Positions 8,068 through 17,200 of a DNA stretch of 64,000 nt are shown in pieces; position 1 is the stretch's first letter; each line of letters opens with the position of its first letter. The notes under the pieces are model-generated. The model saw only the letters and a list, made by a program, of their open reading frames with translations. It made no database searches and had not been told where the DNA came from. The position numbers and the translations under genes are program-made. Source of the stretch: Bacillota bacterium (lineage in GTDB: Bacteria > Bacillota_I > Bacilli_A > RF39 > UBA660); the NCBI GenBank assembly GCA_021771185.1, contig JAETPN010000005.1, forward strand, positions 1 to 64,000. Direction: 5' to 3'.

Positions 8068-8139
8068 AAACACACTCCTTTTCATTAACATTATATGTTT
8101 TTAGGTAAATTTAGTGTATAATATTTTTGGGTGATTTAA

Positions 8140-8766
8140 ATGAGACTAAAACATGTAAAAGGTGCAAGTGAAAAAATAGAACAGTCCGATATGGTTATTA
8201 AGGATTATATAAAATATCGTGGTCAATTTTATGAAGTATTTGAAAAAAAACAACCACTCCATATCGAAATAGGAATGGGGAAGGGTGATTTCATTCTTGG
8301 AATGGCCCGTAAGTATCCAGAAATTAATTTTATTGGTATTGAAAAATATGATAGTGTATTGGTTCGTGCTTTAGATAAATTAGTAGAACCACTTCCTAAT
8401 TTAAAATTTATTCGTATGGATGCGACAATGATTGATGAAGTATTTGATCATGAGGTAGATGTGATCTATTTAAATTTTTCTGATCCATGGCCAAAAAAGA
8501 AACATGCGCATCGTCGTTTATCAAGTCCAGTATTTCTTAAACGTTATGATGAATTATTTCAAGATACAAAACGAATTGTAATGAAAACAGATAATCGTAA
8601 ATTATTTGAATATTCTTTAATTTCTATGAATGAATATGGATATCACTTTGATGAAGTTTCTTTAGATTTGTATCAAGATAATGTCGAAGAGAATGTACAG
8701 ACGGAATATGAAAAGAAGTTTCATGGTTTGGGATTTCCAATATATAAAATAAGTGTTTATAAATAG
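8140..8766 (+). CDS. trmB: tRNA (guanine-N7-)-methyltransferase
   Basis: 208 residues. Methylates G46 in the tRNA variable loop using S-adenosylmethionine. Clear motifs: the SAM loop HIEIGMGKGDFILGMA (about 42-57), FIGIEKY, and the family hallmark LNFSDPWPKKKHAHRRL, followed by KTDNRKLFEYSL. GGTGAT lies five bases before the ATG, and a TATAAT box is at 8117-8122. It is a single gene flanked by unrelated transcripts. Confidence 0.95.
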   Translation: MRLKHVKGASEKIEQSDMVIKDYIKYRGQFYEVFEKKQPLHIEIGMGKGDFILGMARKYPEINFIGIEKYDSVLVRALDKLVEPLPNLKFIRMDATMIDEVFDHEVDVIYLNFSDPWPKKKHAHRRLSSPVFLKRYDELFQDTKRIVMKTDNRKLFEYSLISMNEYGYHFDEVSLDLYQDNVEENVQTEYEKKFHGLGFPIYKISVYK

Positions 8767-8852
8767 AAATTAACATTTTATTTACATGTAAAATAGTTCT
8801 TTTTTTGGTGAAAAGAATAAAGTTTGATATAATCTAAATAAGTAGGTGAGAT

Positions 8853-9500
8853 ATGAAAAAACTAGGAATCCTGTTGCTTACATGCCTGGTACTTTCTGGA
8901 TGTACTGCTGTTCGAATAGATACCAAAGATATTGATAATACAGTAAATGTTATTCTTTCCAAAAAGAATACTTTATATAATCATGTTGGAAAAGGTTATA
9001 AGTATTATGTTCCAAGAGGTGTAACTTATATCGATACCAACGAATTTAATGAAAAGCTTTATTCGAATGGAAATTATTATTATTTATATGTTGATGCGGT
9101 AAGTTATTTTTATAAAAAAGATATTGATTATCAAGTAAATAAAGATGCTTATTATGCTAAAAAATTTAATATTCGTGATAAAACAGCCTATTTAGAAATT
9201 AATAAGTCTGAAAAAAATAATAAATATTTTATTGAATTTATGTATAATTATGCCAAAATTGAAACATTAGTAGATAAAGGGGAAATTAATCATGCCATTA
9301 TGAATGCTTCCTATATTTTATCTACGGTGAAATTCAATTCTAAAGTTATTCGACTTATGTTAAATGAAAATTATTTTACGAATAAAGAAGAAACCTATGA
9401 TGTATTTACATCAAAGAAAAAAGAAAATGATACAGATGATTTCTTACAATATTCGGATAAAGATAATGAAAACAAAGAAAAGGACAAGAAAAAAGATTGA
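8853..9500 (+). CDS. Putative lipoprotein of unknown function
   Basis: 215 residues with a classical type II signal: MKK, a hydrophobic stretch, and the lipobox LSGC with the acylated Cys at position 17. The mature part is Tyr/Lys/Asn-rich without a domain I recognise, and the last 30 residues are highly charged (KEKDKKKD). A promoter TTGGTG-17-TATAAT lies at 8805-8833. It starts a tight cluster with a cytoplasmic acidic protein, a DUF948-like protein and a YtxH protein, so an envelope-associated role is likely. Membrane anchoring is well supported; function is not. Confidence 0.75.
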   Translation: MKKLGILLLTCLVLSGCTAVRIDTKDIDNTVNVILSKKNTLYNHVGKGYKYYVPRGVTYIDTNEFNEKLYSNGNYYYLYVDAVSYFYKKDIDYQVNKDAYYAKKFNIRDKTAYLEINKSEKNNKYFIEFMYNYAKIETLVDKGEINHAIMNASYILSTVKFNSKVIRLMLNENYFTNKEETYDVFTSKKKENDTDDFLQYSDKDNENKEKDKKKD

Positions 9501-9510
9501 GGTGTAGAAA

Positions 9511-10281
9511 ATGAAATTTGTGGACAAGCTAAAAAATTTATTTACAGAAGAAGAGGAAGAATTTGAAGAAGCGCCTATTAAAAAGGAAGTGATTCATGTT
9601 GATATTCCAGCGCCTGTAAAAACAAAAGAGGAACCTGTACAACCTCCTGTAGAAGAAAAGGAAGAGGAAAAATTTAAATTTCCAGTTTATTTTGACGACA
9701 AAGACTTTGATGAGTTAAAACCAGCACCTAAGGTAGAATCTAAACGTGAAACACGTGTGGTGGAAGATCGTGCGATGAAGAAACCTTATCAAGGAAATGT
9801 TCGTCAAAGTACAACGTCAATAAGTAAAAAGAAAAAAGGTTTTGCTCCATCTCCAATTATTTCTCCAGTGTATGGGGTGTTAGATAAAAATTATCATAAA
9901 GAAGAAATTGTAGATAAGAATGAAGTAAAAGTAACGCCAATTATTTCTCATACGAATAGTAAAATTACAATTGATGATGTACGTAATAAAGCGTATGGTA
10001 CGTTGGAAGATGATTTAGAGACAACATTATTTGGTAAAAATTCTATTTTGTTTAATGAAAAAGAAGAAAAGAAAGAAACAGAGGATTTCTTTGACGATTT
10101 AGGATTTGGTTTAGATGATGATAATGAAAATGAAGAAGTAAATACCAAAGAAGTGGTAGATCTTGATGAAATGGACATGAATACAGAAACTGTGGATCGT
10201 GATGAACATGAAGAATTAAAAGAGGATGACTTATTTAATTTGATTGATTCAATGTATGAAAAAAGAGAGGATAATGAGTAA
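9511..10281 (+). CDS. Acidic low-complexity protein with a conserved SPVYGVLDKNY-type core
   Basis: 256 residues, soluble, very rich in Glu, Asp and Lys. It opens with a short amphipathic helix (MKFVDKLKNLFTEEEEE). A Lys-rich spacer leads to an ordered-looking island, GFAPSPIISPVYGVLDKNYH, and later ITIDDVRNKAYGTLEDDLETTLFG, before an acidic tail. I cannot assign a named family. The disordered charge-rich layout with a few short conserved motifs suggests a scaffold or division/wall-associated adaptor, but that is inference. Its stop codon overlaps the start of the next gene (TAATG). Confidence 0.6.
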   Translation: MKFVDKLKNLFTEEEEEFEEAPIKKEVIHVDIPAPVKTKEEPVQPPVEEKEEEKFKFPVYFDDKDFDELKPAPKVESKRETRVVEDRAMKKPYQGNVRQSTTSISKKKKGFAPSPIISPVYGVLDKNYHKEEIVDKNEVKVTPIISHTNSKITIDDVRNKAYGTLEDDLETTLFGKNSILFNEKEEKKETEDFFDDLGFGLDDDNENEEVNTKEVVDLDEMDMNTETVDRDEHEELKEDDLFNLIDSMYEKREDNE

Positions 10282-10571
10282 TGAATTGTTTTAATGTTGT
10301 TTTTCCTGTCATATTGTATGTTTTATTGTTCATATTATTAATAGTATTAATTGTATTTATTATTAAAATGATGGGGACATTAAATAAAGTAGACCGTGTG
10401 ATTGATGATATTAATAATAAGTCTAACAAATTAAATGGTTTATTTGATATTGTGGATCATACCACTGATATGATAGCGAGTGTTAGTGATGTTGCGGTTG
10501 GTTTTATTACAAATGGACTTACCAATTTATTTAGTAAAAGAACTAGAAAAGAGGATGATATTAATGAGTAA
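10281..10571 (+). CDS. Small membrane protein, DUF948-like
   Basis: 96 residues. One long N-terminal membrane segment (about 7-30, VILYVLLFILLIVLIVFIIKM) is followed by a helical cytoplasmic part with regularly spaced polar and hydrophobic residues, ending in a basic/acidic tail. Small proteins of this shape (DUF948) often precede YtxH-family genes, as here. The start overlaps the previous stop by one base and the end overlaps the YtxH start by eight, indicating coupled translation. Confidence 0.65.
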   Translation: MNCFNVVFPVILYVLLFILLIVLIVFIIKMMGTLNKVDRVIDDINNKSNKLNGLFDIVDHTTDMIASVSDVAVGFITNGLTNLFSKRTRKEDDINE

Positions 10572-10986
10572 TAAGAAGAGTCGTGGATTTGGAAAATTTT
10601 TAGCAGGTGCTGCTATTGGTGCAGGATTAGGGGTTTTATTTGCTCCTAAAAAAGGTAGTGAAACTAGAAATGATTTAAAATCTTATATGGATGATTTCGT
10701 TGCTAAAGTAAAAGGTTTAGATAAAGCTGAAGTAAAAGAAGAATTAGAAGCAAAATTATATGATATTAAGGATGCTTTAGATGAATTAGATAAAGAAAAA
10801 GTTTTAAAAGCAGCTAAAAAACAGGCAAAAAAATTACAAGATATGGCTTCAGAACTTGTTGATTATGCGATAGAAAAGGGAACACCAATGTTAGAAGAAG
10901 CTGCAAATAAAGTAAAAGAGGCTTGTATCGATACAGCTAATAAAGTAGTGGAAAAATTAGAGGTAAAAGAAAAAGAGTCTAAATAA
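10564..10986 (+). CDS. YtxH domain-containing protein
   Basis: 140 residues from ATG 10564. The YtxH signature is at the N-terminus: FLAGAAIGAGLGVLFAPKKGSETRNDL, a glycine-rich hydrophobic segment followed by APKKG. The rest is one long charged helix (apolipoprotein-like or coiled coil). In Bacillus, YtxH belongs to the general stress regulon; the biochemical role is unknown. An earlier in-frame start at 10480 lies inside the upstream gene and has no ribosome site. Confidence 0.8.
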   Translation: MSNKKSRGFGKFLAGAAIGAGLGVLFAPKKGSETRNDLKSYMDDFVAKVKGLDKAEVKEELEAKLYDIKDALDELDKEKVLKAAKKQAKKLQDMASELVDYAIEKGTPMLEEAANKVKEACIDTANKVVEKLEVKEKESK

Positions 10987-10998
10987 GACTCTTTTTTT
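10975..10998 (+). terminator. Intrinsic terminator
   Basis: GAGTCT (10975-10980) and AGACTC (10986-10991) with a T-run; it overlaps the end of the YtxH gene. Confidence 0.8.
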
Positions 10999-11012
10999 AG
11001 AAATGAGGAAGT

Positions 11013-11927
11013 ATGGAACACAAAAAAACTAGAGGGGTTTATCGTTTGATTTTAAAAATAGGACATTCGAAGAAAGAACTTTGTATTCCTGTGTTTGAGC
11101 GAGGACAATATCGATATAGTGTTGATTTAATTACGATTGATCATTTGTTGTTTTCATCATGGATGCGCGCACAGGATAAAAAGGAATTACGTGAAAAATT
11201 ATTATCTTATGTTCTTGGTATTTCTAATCAACTCTCTAAAAAAGATAAGCTTTTAGCTCAAGATAAAAGTTTACTAAATCATTGTAATGAAGTCGCACAA
11301 GAACTTCATATTTTAAGACATAACTATGATTTTTTCATTGAAGGACCAGTTCCTGGAAAAAAGAATACTAAAAAATCCTACGAAGTTCTTTATGATCCAA
11401 CAATGCTTTTATTTTATTTTAATGAACTTTATTATCATGTAGAAAAAAAGTTTAATTATCAAAAGGAAGCATTTCGAAAACATATTAGAGAAGAGAATTC
11501 TGCATGGCATAACCTATCTTCAGAACTTTTTACCGCACTTCTTTATAACCATGAGATATATCAAACGTTGAAAGATAAAGAAGGAGATTATTTATATCGC
11601 TTATTTGATTGTTTAAGTGTATATAAGTCTTATCAAAAAGAGGACTATCATATGTCTACGGAACAGGGAAAAGAAGATTATAAACAATTCTTTTTAGAGG
11701 AATTATCAAGGTATCCTGTATTAAGAAGTATTTTAAATCATGAAGTTATTTTAAAAAATGAGGAAATTCATCGTTTAAATTTTAAGATTGGGCAATATTA
11801 TGAACAGTTATCCTCATCTATGGAACACAAAGATTTAGATGAATTTTATAGTATATATGATTTAGAAGATCTTCCTTCGGATGTTCGTGGTTATGCCGAT
11901 GGTAGTGGAGAACGAAAACATTTATGA
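11013..11927 (+). CDS. Conserved-looking hypothetical protein upstream of xerD
   Basis: 304 residues, soluble, no signal peptide. The N-terminal third is beta-rich (GVYRLILKIGHSKKELCIPVFERGQY); the rest is helical with many aromatic and charged residues. I recognise no catalytic motif. The stop overlaps the xerD start (ATGA), so the two are translationally coupled. A link to recombination or chromosome segregation follows only from that position. Confidence 0.6.
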   Translation: MEHKKTRGVYRLILKIGHSKKELCIPVFERGQYRYSVDLITIDHLLFSSWMRAQDKKELREKLLSYVLGISNQLSKKDKLLAQDKSLLNHCNEVAQELHILRHNYDFFIEGPVPGKKNTKKSYEVLYDPTMLLFYFNELYYHVEKKFNYQKEAFRKHIREENSAWHNLSSELFTALLYNHEIYQTLKDKEGDYLYRLFDCLSVYKSYQKEDYHMSTEQGKEDYKQFFLEELSRYPVLRSILNHEVILKNEEIHRLNFKIGQYYEQLSSSMEHKDLDEFYSIYDLEDLPSDVRGYADGSGERKHL

Positions 11928-12811
11928 ATTTCTTAGTTGAAGCATTTATTTCTTATTTGAATATTGAAAAAGCATATTCTAGCGAAACCACAAAAAATTA
12001 TGAACGTGATTTAGAGTTATTTTGTTCCTTTCTTGAACGGGAACATATTTCTGACTTAACTAAAGTAAACCACCAACATTTACGTAGTTATTTGATGTTT
12101 TTGTATGATCAAAAATATAGCAAGAAAACGATTTCTAGAAATATTAGTTCTCTTCGTAGTTTTTATAAATACTTATGTAGTGAAGGGCATGTAAAAAATA
12201 ATCCATGTACGTTAATTACTAGTCCTAAATTAGATAAAAAACTTCCAAATTATGTGAATTATCAAGAATTAGAGAACTTAATGAGTATACCTGATACGAA
12301 AACACCTTTAGGACAGAGGGATGCGCTTATTTTAGAAATGCTATATTCTACAGGAATGCGTGTAAGTGAACTAGTAAATTTAAAGCTAGTTGATATTCAA
12401 CATGGGGAAATTCGTGTTTTTGGAAAAGGAAAAAAAGAACGTATTGTTTTATATGGAAAAGTATGTGAAAAAAAATTAATTACATATGCGAAAGATGGGC
12501 GAAATAAATTACTGAAAGACCCTAGTGTTCAATATTTATTCTTAAATAAAAATGGTAAAAAATTAAGTGTTCGTGGAGTAGAACTTATATTTGAAAATAT
12601 TGTGAAGAAGAGTGGCCTTAAAATTCATGTGAGTCCTCATACATTTAGGCATACGTTTGCGACACATATGTTAAATGAGGGTGCAGATTTAAAAAGTGTA
12701 CAAGAGCTTTTAGGACATGAAAACTTATCAACGACACAAGTATATACTCACGTATCTAATGAACGTATTAGAAATGTTTATTTACATGCTCATCCACGGG
12801 CAAAAAAGTAA
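11924..12811 (+). CDS. xerD: Tyrosine recombinase XerD/XerC family
   Basis: 295 residues, the normal length for Xer proteins. Strand exchange residues are all present: R146 (TGMRVSEL), K168 (FGKGKKER), H239 and R242 (SPHTFRHTFATHML), H265 (LLGHENLSTTQVYTHVS) and the nucleophile Y274. The N-terminal core-binding domain (about 1-100) is typical. Xer enzymes resolve chromosome dimers at dif sites during division. XerD versus XerC cannot be decided from one copy; the symbol reflects overall resemblance. No phage or transposon genes lie next to it, so a housekeeping role is favoured over an integrase. Confidence 0.85.
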   Translation: MNFLVEAFISYLNIEKAYSSETTKNYERDLELFCSFLEREHISDLTKVNHQHLRSYLMFLYDQKYSKKTISRNISSLRSFYKYLCSEGHVKNNPCTLITSPKLDKKLPNYVNYQELENLMSIPDTKTPLGQRDALILEMLYSTGMRVSELVNLKLVDIQHGEIRVFGKGKKERIVLYGKVCEKKLITYAKDGRNKLLKDPSVQYLFLNKNGKKLSVRGVELIFENIVKKSGLKIHVSPHTFRHTFATHMLNEGADLKSVQELLGHENLSTTQVYTHVSNERIRNVYLHAHPRAKK

Positions 12812-12821
12812 GAATTATTTT

Positions 12822-12851
12822 AAAGATTTAACATTGTTTAAATCTTTTTAT
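12822..12851 (+). terminator. Intrinsic terminator
   Basis: AAAGATTTAA (12822-12831) and TTAAATCTTT (12838-12847) with trailing T residues, downstream of xerD. Confidence 0.75.
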
Positions 12852-12887
12852 TTGACAATTTTTTCCTCGTTTTTCAAGCATAGACCC

Positions 12888-12916
12888 TTGTGCCAGTGGA
12901 TTTGTTTTGTTATAAT
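12888..12916 (+). promoter_or_regulatory. Promoter of ppdK
   Basis: -35 TTGTGC (12888-12893), 17-base spacer, -10 TATAAT (12911-12916), 30 bases before the start codon. Confidence 0.6.
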
Positions 12917-12945
12917 GAGGATGGGACAATGTGAGGAGGATATAT

Positions 12946-15573
12946 ATGACAAAATATGTTTACCTATTTAAAGAAGGTAATAAAGACATGCGTAACCTAC
13001 TTGGAGGTAAGGGAGCAAACCTTGCTGAAATGACAAATATTGGGTTACCAGTTCCACAAGGTTTTACTGTTACAACAGAAGCTTGTACAAAGTATTATGA
13101 AGACGGTAAAATGATTAGTAAAGAAGTAGAAGAGGAAATTTTTGAACGCCTTAGTGCTTTAGAAGAAATCACTGGTAAAAAAATGGGTGATCAAACCAAT
13201 CCGCTTTTAGTATCTGTACGTAGTGGTGCAAGAACAAGTATGCCAGGAATGATGGATACGGTATTAAACTTAGGGCTAAATGATGAGGTAGCAAAAGGAT
13301 TTGTAGAAGCTACCAATAATCCTCGTTTTGTATACGACAGTTATCGTAGATTTATTCAAATGTTTGCGGATGTTGTTATGGGATTTCCAAAAAGTGATTT
13401 TGAACATCAATTTGATCGTATTAAAGAAGAAAAAGGTGTAGAATTTGATACAGATTTAACTGCCGAAGATTTGATGGAAGTTGTAGAAATTTATAAAAAA
13501 GAATATGAAAAACATGCAGGTAGTGCATTTCCGCAAGATCCTAAAGTACAACTTTTGGAAGCTGTAAAAGCAGTATTTAGAAGTTGGAACAATGATCGTG
13601 CGATTACATATCGAAGACTTAATGATATTCCAGGAAGTTGGGGTACTGCGGTAAATGTGCAAGAAATGGTTTATGGAAATCGTGGTGAAACTTCAGGAAC
13701 AGGAGTAGCGTTTACACGTAATCCAGCAACTGGGGAAAAGAAACTTTATGGGGAATACTTGATGAATGCGCAAGGAGAAGATGTTGTTGCGGGTATTCGT
13801 ACACCTAAGTCCATTGACACTTTAAAAGAAGTTATGCCAGATTGCTACGATGAATTTGTTCATATTTGTGGTATTTTAGAAGATCATTATCGTGATATGC
13901 AAGATATGGAATTTACGATTGAAGATGGTAAACTTTATATGCTTCAAACACGTAATGGAAAACGTACTGCACAGGCAGCTCTTCGTATTGCGGTTGAACT
14001 TGTTGAAGAAGGTATGTGTTCAAAAGAAGAAGCCTTACTTAAAGTTGAACCAAAACAATTAGATCAATTATTACATAAAAACTTTGATCAAAAAGCATTA
14101 AAAGAAGCAACACCAATTGCCAAAGGACTTGCTGCATCTCCAGGTGCTGCAACAGGTAAGATTTACTTTACTGCAGAAGATGTTATTGAAGCTTCTAAAG
14201 CAGGTGTAAAAGATATGTTACTTGTCCGTATGGAAACAAGTCCAGAAGATATTGAAGGAATGAATCTTGCCCATGGTATTTTAACAACACGTGGAGGAAT
14301 GACTAGTCATGCTGCTGTTGTTGCTCGTGGAATGGGAACTTGTTGTGTTTGTGGTTGCGGAGAACTTCGTATTGATGAAGCTTCAAAAACCATTACAACA
14401 AAAGATGGTAAAACATATCATGAAGGGGATTATATGAGTCTTGATGGTTCTACTGGTAATGTGTATGGTGAAGAAATCGCAACGGTAGATCCAGAAATTA
14501 GTGGAAACTTTGAAACCTTTATGGGATGGGCAGATGCAACACGTAAATTACAAGTGCGTGCAAATGCAGATACTCCAAAAGATGCGAAGTCAGCACGTGA
14601 GTTTGGGGCTGAAGGTATTGGACTTTGTCGTACGGAACACATGTTCTTTGAGGAAGAGAGAATTTTCAATTTCCGTCGTATGATTACTGCAGAAACAGAA
14701 GAGGCTAGAGTAGAAGCTCTTGAAAAAATTCTTCCATATCAACGTAATGACTTTGAAGGTTTATTTAAAGCAATGGCTGGATATGGTGTAACAATTCGTT
14801 TCTTAGATCCACCACTACACGAATTCCTACCTCACACAGATGAAGAAATTAAACCACTTGCAGAAAGTTTAGGAATGACTTTTGAAGCATTAAAAGTTCG
14901 TGTAGAATCTTTAAAAGAATTTAACCCAATGATGGGACATCGTGGATGTCGTCTAGCTGTAACTTATCCAGAAATCGCTAGAATGCAAACACGTGCAGTT
15001 ATTGAAGCTGCGATTAATGTAAATAAAGAAGGACTAACTGTAGAACCAGAAATTATGATTCCACTTGTTGGTGATATCAAAGAATTACAATATGTAAAAG
15101 AACAAGTTGTTCAAACAGCAGATGAAATTATTAAAGATTCTGGTGTAGATTTAAAATATAAAGTTGGAACTATGATTGAAATTCCAAGAGCTGCTTTAAC
15201 TGCAGATAAAATTGCCAAAGAAGCAGAGTTCTTCTCCTTTGGAACGAATGACTTAACGCAAATGACTTATGGATTTAGCCGTGATGATGCTGGTAAATTC
15301 TTAGATGATTACTATAAAAAGAATATCTTTGAATCAGATCCATTTGCGAAAGTCGATCAAGAAGGTGTTGGAGAACTTATGAAAATAGCTGTAGAAAAAG
15401 GTCGTAGTGTTCGTCCTGACATTAAACTTGGTATTTGTGGTGAACATGGGGGAGAACCATCGAGTGTAGAGTTCTGCCATGATTTAGGACTTACTTATGT
15501 ATCTTGTAGTCCATTTAGAGTGCCAATTGCTCGCTTAGCTGCAGCACAAGCACAAATAAAAAATCAAAAATAA
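12946..15573 (+). CDS. ppdK: Pyruvate, phosphate dikinase
   Basis: Interconverts pyruvate + ATP + phosphate and PEP + AMP + pyrophosphate, linking glycolysis to PPi metabolism. 875 residues, the standard length. Nucleotide-grasp motifs GGKGANLAEM and SVRSGARTSMPGMMDTVLNLG lie at the N-terminus. The phosphocarrier His455 sits in GGMTSHAAVVARGMG, at the same number as in the classic clostridial enzyme. The PEP/pyruvate domain has GTNDLTQMTYGFSRDD and the catalytic Cys in GICGEHGGEP near 830. I start at ATG 12946, seven bases after AGGAGG; a GTG at 12931 would swallow the ribosome site. It is monocistronic, with its own promoter and terminator. Confidence 0.96.
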   Translation: MTKYVYLFKEGNKDMRNLLGGKGANLAEMTNIGLPVPQGFTVTTEACTKYYEDGKMISKEVEEEIFERLSALEEITGKKMGDQTNPLLVSVRSGARTSMPGMMDTVLNLGLNDEVAKGFVEATNNPRFVYDSYRRFIQMFADVVMGFPKSDFEHQFDRIKEEKGVEFDTDLTAEDLMEVVEIYKKEYEKHAGSAFPQDPKVQLLEAVKAVFRSWNNDRAITYRRLNDIPGSWGTAVNVQEMVYGNRGETSGTGVAFTRNPATGEKKLYGEYLMNAQGEDVVAGIRTPKSIDTLKEVMPDCYDEFVHICGILEDHYRDMQDMEFTIEDGKLYMLQTRNGKRTAQAALRIAVELVEEGMCSKEEALLKVEPKQLDQLLHKNFDQKALKEATPIAKGLAASPGAATGKIYFTAEDVIEASKAGVKDMLLVRMETSPEDIEGMNLAHGILTTRGGMTSHAAVVARGMGTCCVCGCGELRIDEASKTITTKDGKTYHEGDYMSLDGSTGNVYGEEIATVDPEISGNFETFMGWADATRKLQVRANADTPKDAKSAREFGAEGIGLCRTEHMFFEEERIFNFRRMITAETEEARVEALEKILPYQRNDFEGLFKAMAGYGVTIRFLDPPLHEFLPHTDEEIKPLAESLGMTFEALKVRVESLKEFNPMMGHRGCRLAVTYPEIARMQTRAVIEAAINVNKEGLTVEPEIMIPLVGDIKELQYVKEQVVQTADEIIKDSGVDLKYKVGTMIEIPRAALTADKIAKEAEFFSFGTNDLTQMTYGFSRDDAGKFLDDYYKKNIFESDPFAKVDQEGVGELMKIAVEKGRSVRPDIKLGICGEHGGEPSSVEFCHDLGLTYVSCSPFRVPIARLAAAQAQIKNQK

Positions 15574-15604
15574 TTAAAAAGATGTGCCTGTCACATCTTT
15601 TTAA
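15574..15604 (+). terminator. Strong intrinsic terminator
   Basis: Thirteen-bp perfect arms, TTAAAAAGATGTG (15574-15586) and CACATCTTTTTAA (15592-15604), with loop CCTGT. Confidence 0.85.
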
Positions 15605-15605
15605 T

Positions 15606-15633
15606 TTGACAAATCAGGAAAATATGTTAGAAT
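15606..15633 (+). promoter_or_regulatory. Promoter of the 74-residue gene
   Basis: -35 TTGACA (15606-15611), 16-base spacer, -10 TAGAAT (15628-15633). Confidence 0.6.
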
Positions 15634-15661
15634 ACATAACTTAGTGAAAGGGGAGATTACC

Positions 15662-15886
15662 ATGTATTTAATAAATTTACCAGAAAACAAAGTAGATGAA
15701 ACATTAAAAATAATGTCTAATAACGAATTAATTCATGCAAAAGAAGAGTTAATGAATACATATATTAAGCGTGAAAGTTCTATGAATATAGGGTTTGCTA
15801 CAAAAATTTATGCATTATTATTAAAAGTAGCAAATCAACTTCATATAAATCATGAAGCTACGATGGTTGCTTTTAGAACAAAATAA
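15662..15886 (+). CDS. Small hypothetical protein
   Basis: 74 residues from ATG 15662 with AAAGGGGAG upstream; the in-frame GTG at 15644 would precede the ribosome site. Mostly helical (IMSNNELIHAKEELMNTYIK), no membrane segment, no motif that I recognise. It has its own promoter and terminator, so it is expressed as a stand-alone unit and is very likely a true gene. Confidence 0.6.
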   Translation: MYLINLPENKVDETLKIMSNNELIHAKEELMNTYIKRESSMNIGFATKIYALLLKVANQLHINHEATMVAFRTK

Positions 15887-15907
15887 AGAGTTTAAAACTC
15901 TTTTTTT
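15885..15907 (+). terminator. Intrinsic terminator
   Basis: AAAGAGTTT / AAACTCTTT arms followed by T residues. Confidence 0.75.
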
Positions 15908-16013
15908 CTTTCTTTATGAAATATTTTAAAATAAAGTGCAATATAATGTAAAAAAGAGCGAAAAGTTACCGCTTTTTTTTCAAATTTATGGTATGATTAT
16001 TATAGGTGATAAT

Positions 16014-16907
16014 ATGAAAATTGTGTGCATTGGTCATGCCTCATATGATATCACATTTCCAGTAGACGAATATCCGAAAGAAAATACGAAAAATCGTATT
16101 CAAAAAAGAGTTGAATGTGGAGGAGGACCTGCATCCAATGCGGCCTATTTACTTGGAAAATGGGGATTACCTACATCCTTTTTAGGTGTTGTTGGTAATG
16201 ATGAATATGGGGAAGTTATTAAACAGGAATTTGAAGAAGTTGGTGTTGATACAACGTATTTAGAAGTAAATAATCGAATGACTACAACAAATAGTGTGAT
16301 TATTGCGAATACAAATACAGGTTCTAGAACCATATTAACGTATCGACCTGAAACAATTAAGATGAAACCAGTAACTTTAGAAATTCATCCAGATATCATT
16401 TTAACAGATGGGCAAGAAGTGGAGGAAACAAATCATCTATTTCAGGAATATCCAGAAGCGATTCGTGTGATTGACGCTAGTAGACCAACGAAAGATATTA
16501 TCGCACTGGCTAAACAATGTCATTTTGTTGTTTGTTCTTATCAATTTGCTTTAGATGTAACAAAGTTAACGAAGAGTAAGAGTTTACAACATTATCAACA
16601 ATTATATGCCAAAATGAAAGAACAATTTAGGGGAAGAATTATCATTACTTTAGAAGAAGATGGTTGTCTTTATGAAAGTGATGGTGTCTTGAAGCGAATT
16701 CCATCTTTAAAAATGAATGCAGTCGATACGACAGCTGCGGGAGATATTTTCCATGGTGCTTTTGTTTTTGGATTAGCAAAAGGTTATACCTTAGAACAAA
16801 CCATTCGTATTGCGACCATTGCAGGTGCTTTATCTGTAACTAAAATTGGTGGAAGATATTCGGTACCTAAATTAGAGGAAGTACTTTATTATGGACAATC
16901 TAAATAA
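16014..16907 (+). CDS. PfkB-family carbohydrate kinase
   Basis: 297 residues from ATG 16014 (GGTGAT upstream). Ribokinase fold: an N-terminal MKIVCIGHASYDITFPVDEYP, the PfkB-1 region ECGGGPASNAAYLLGKWG, and the catalytic PfkB-2 motif as DTTAAGDIFHGAFVFGLAKG, where Asp of AAGD is the base and the usual DTxGAGD has Ala in place of the first Gly. The substrate cannot be assigned; sugars or nucleosides are typical. The last 17 bases overlap the Smr gene, implying co-translation, though no functional tie is evident. Confidence 0.85.
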   Translation: MKIVCIGHASYDITFPVDEYPKENTKNRIQKRVECGGGPASNAAYLLGKWGLPTSFLGVVGNDEYGEVIKQEFEEVGVDTTYLEVNNRMTTTNSVIIANTNTGSRTILTYRPETIKMKPVTLEIHPDIILTDGQEVEETNHLFQEYPEAIRVIDASRPTKDIIALAKQCHFVVCSYQFALDVTKLTKSKSLQHYQQLYAKMKEQFRGRIIITLEEDGCLYESDGVLKRIPSLKMNAVDTTAAGDIFHGAFVFGLAKGYTLEQTIRIATIAGALSVTKIGGRYSVPKLEEVLYYGQSK

Positions 16908-17160
16908 TATCATGTTTATTGAACGTTATCCCTCACTGGATCTCCATGGATACGACCGTGAAAGTGCTAGAGTCGCGGTTTTAGACTTTATCAGAGAAAA
17001 TATACGTTTGAAAAATCAAATTTTTGTGATTATTCATGGACGTGGTAGTGGTGTTTTAAAAGATACCGTTCATACGACTTTAAGAAGGAATCGAAATGTA
17101 AAAGAGTTTAAGACATACTATTTTAATCAAGGATGCACGGTTGTGCTTCTTGCAAATTGA
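16891..17160 (+). CDS. Stand-alone Smr-domain protein
   Basis: 89 residues, essentially one Smr (MutS2 C-terminal) domain: SLDLHGYDRESARVAVLDFI, then VIIHGRGSGVLKDTVHTTL, which are the two signature motifs (LDLHG and HGxGxG). Smr domains are nucleases or nucleic-acid binders; in MutS2 they act on collided ribosomes or branched DNA. Here there is no MutS2 ATPase part. The start ATG lies inside the end of the kinase gene. Confidence 0.85.
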   Translation: MDNLNNIMFIERYPSLDLHGYDRESARVAVLDFIRENIRLKNQIFVIIHGRGSGVLKDTVHTTLRRNRNVKEFKTYYFNQGCTVVLLAN

Positions 17161-17185
17161 CAAAAGTGGCATTTTGTGTTAGTAT
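17157..17185 (+). promoter_or_regulatory. Promoter of the 503-residue surface protein
   Basis: -35 TTGACA (17157-17162, overlapping the Smr stop codon), 17-base spacer, -10 TAGTAT (17180-17185). Confidence 0.55.
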
Positions 17186-17200
17186 AAGCCACAAAGAAAG

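Noticed and set aside
11924-12811. Tyrosine recombinase as sign of an integrated element
   Set aside because: Standard Xer length and motifs, with no phage genes, att repeats or tRNA next to it; housekeeping dimer resolution fits better.
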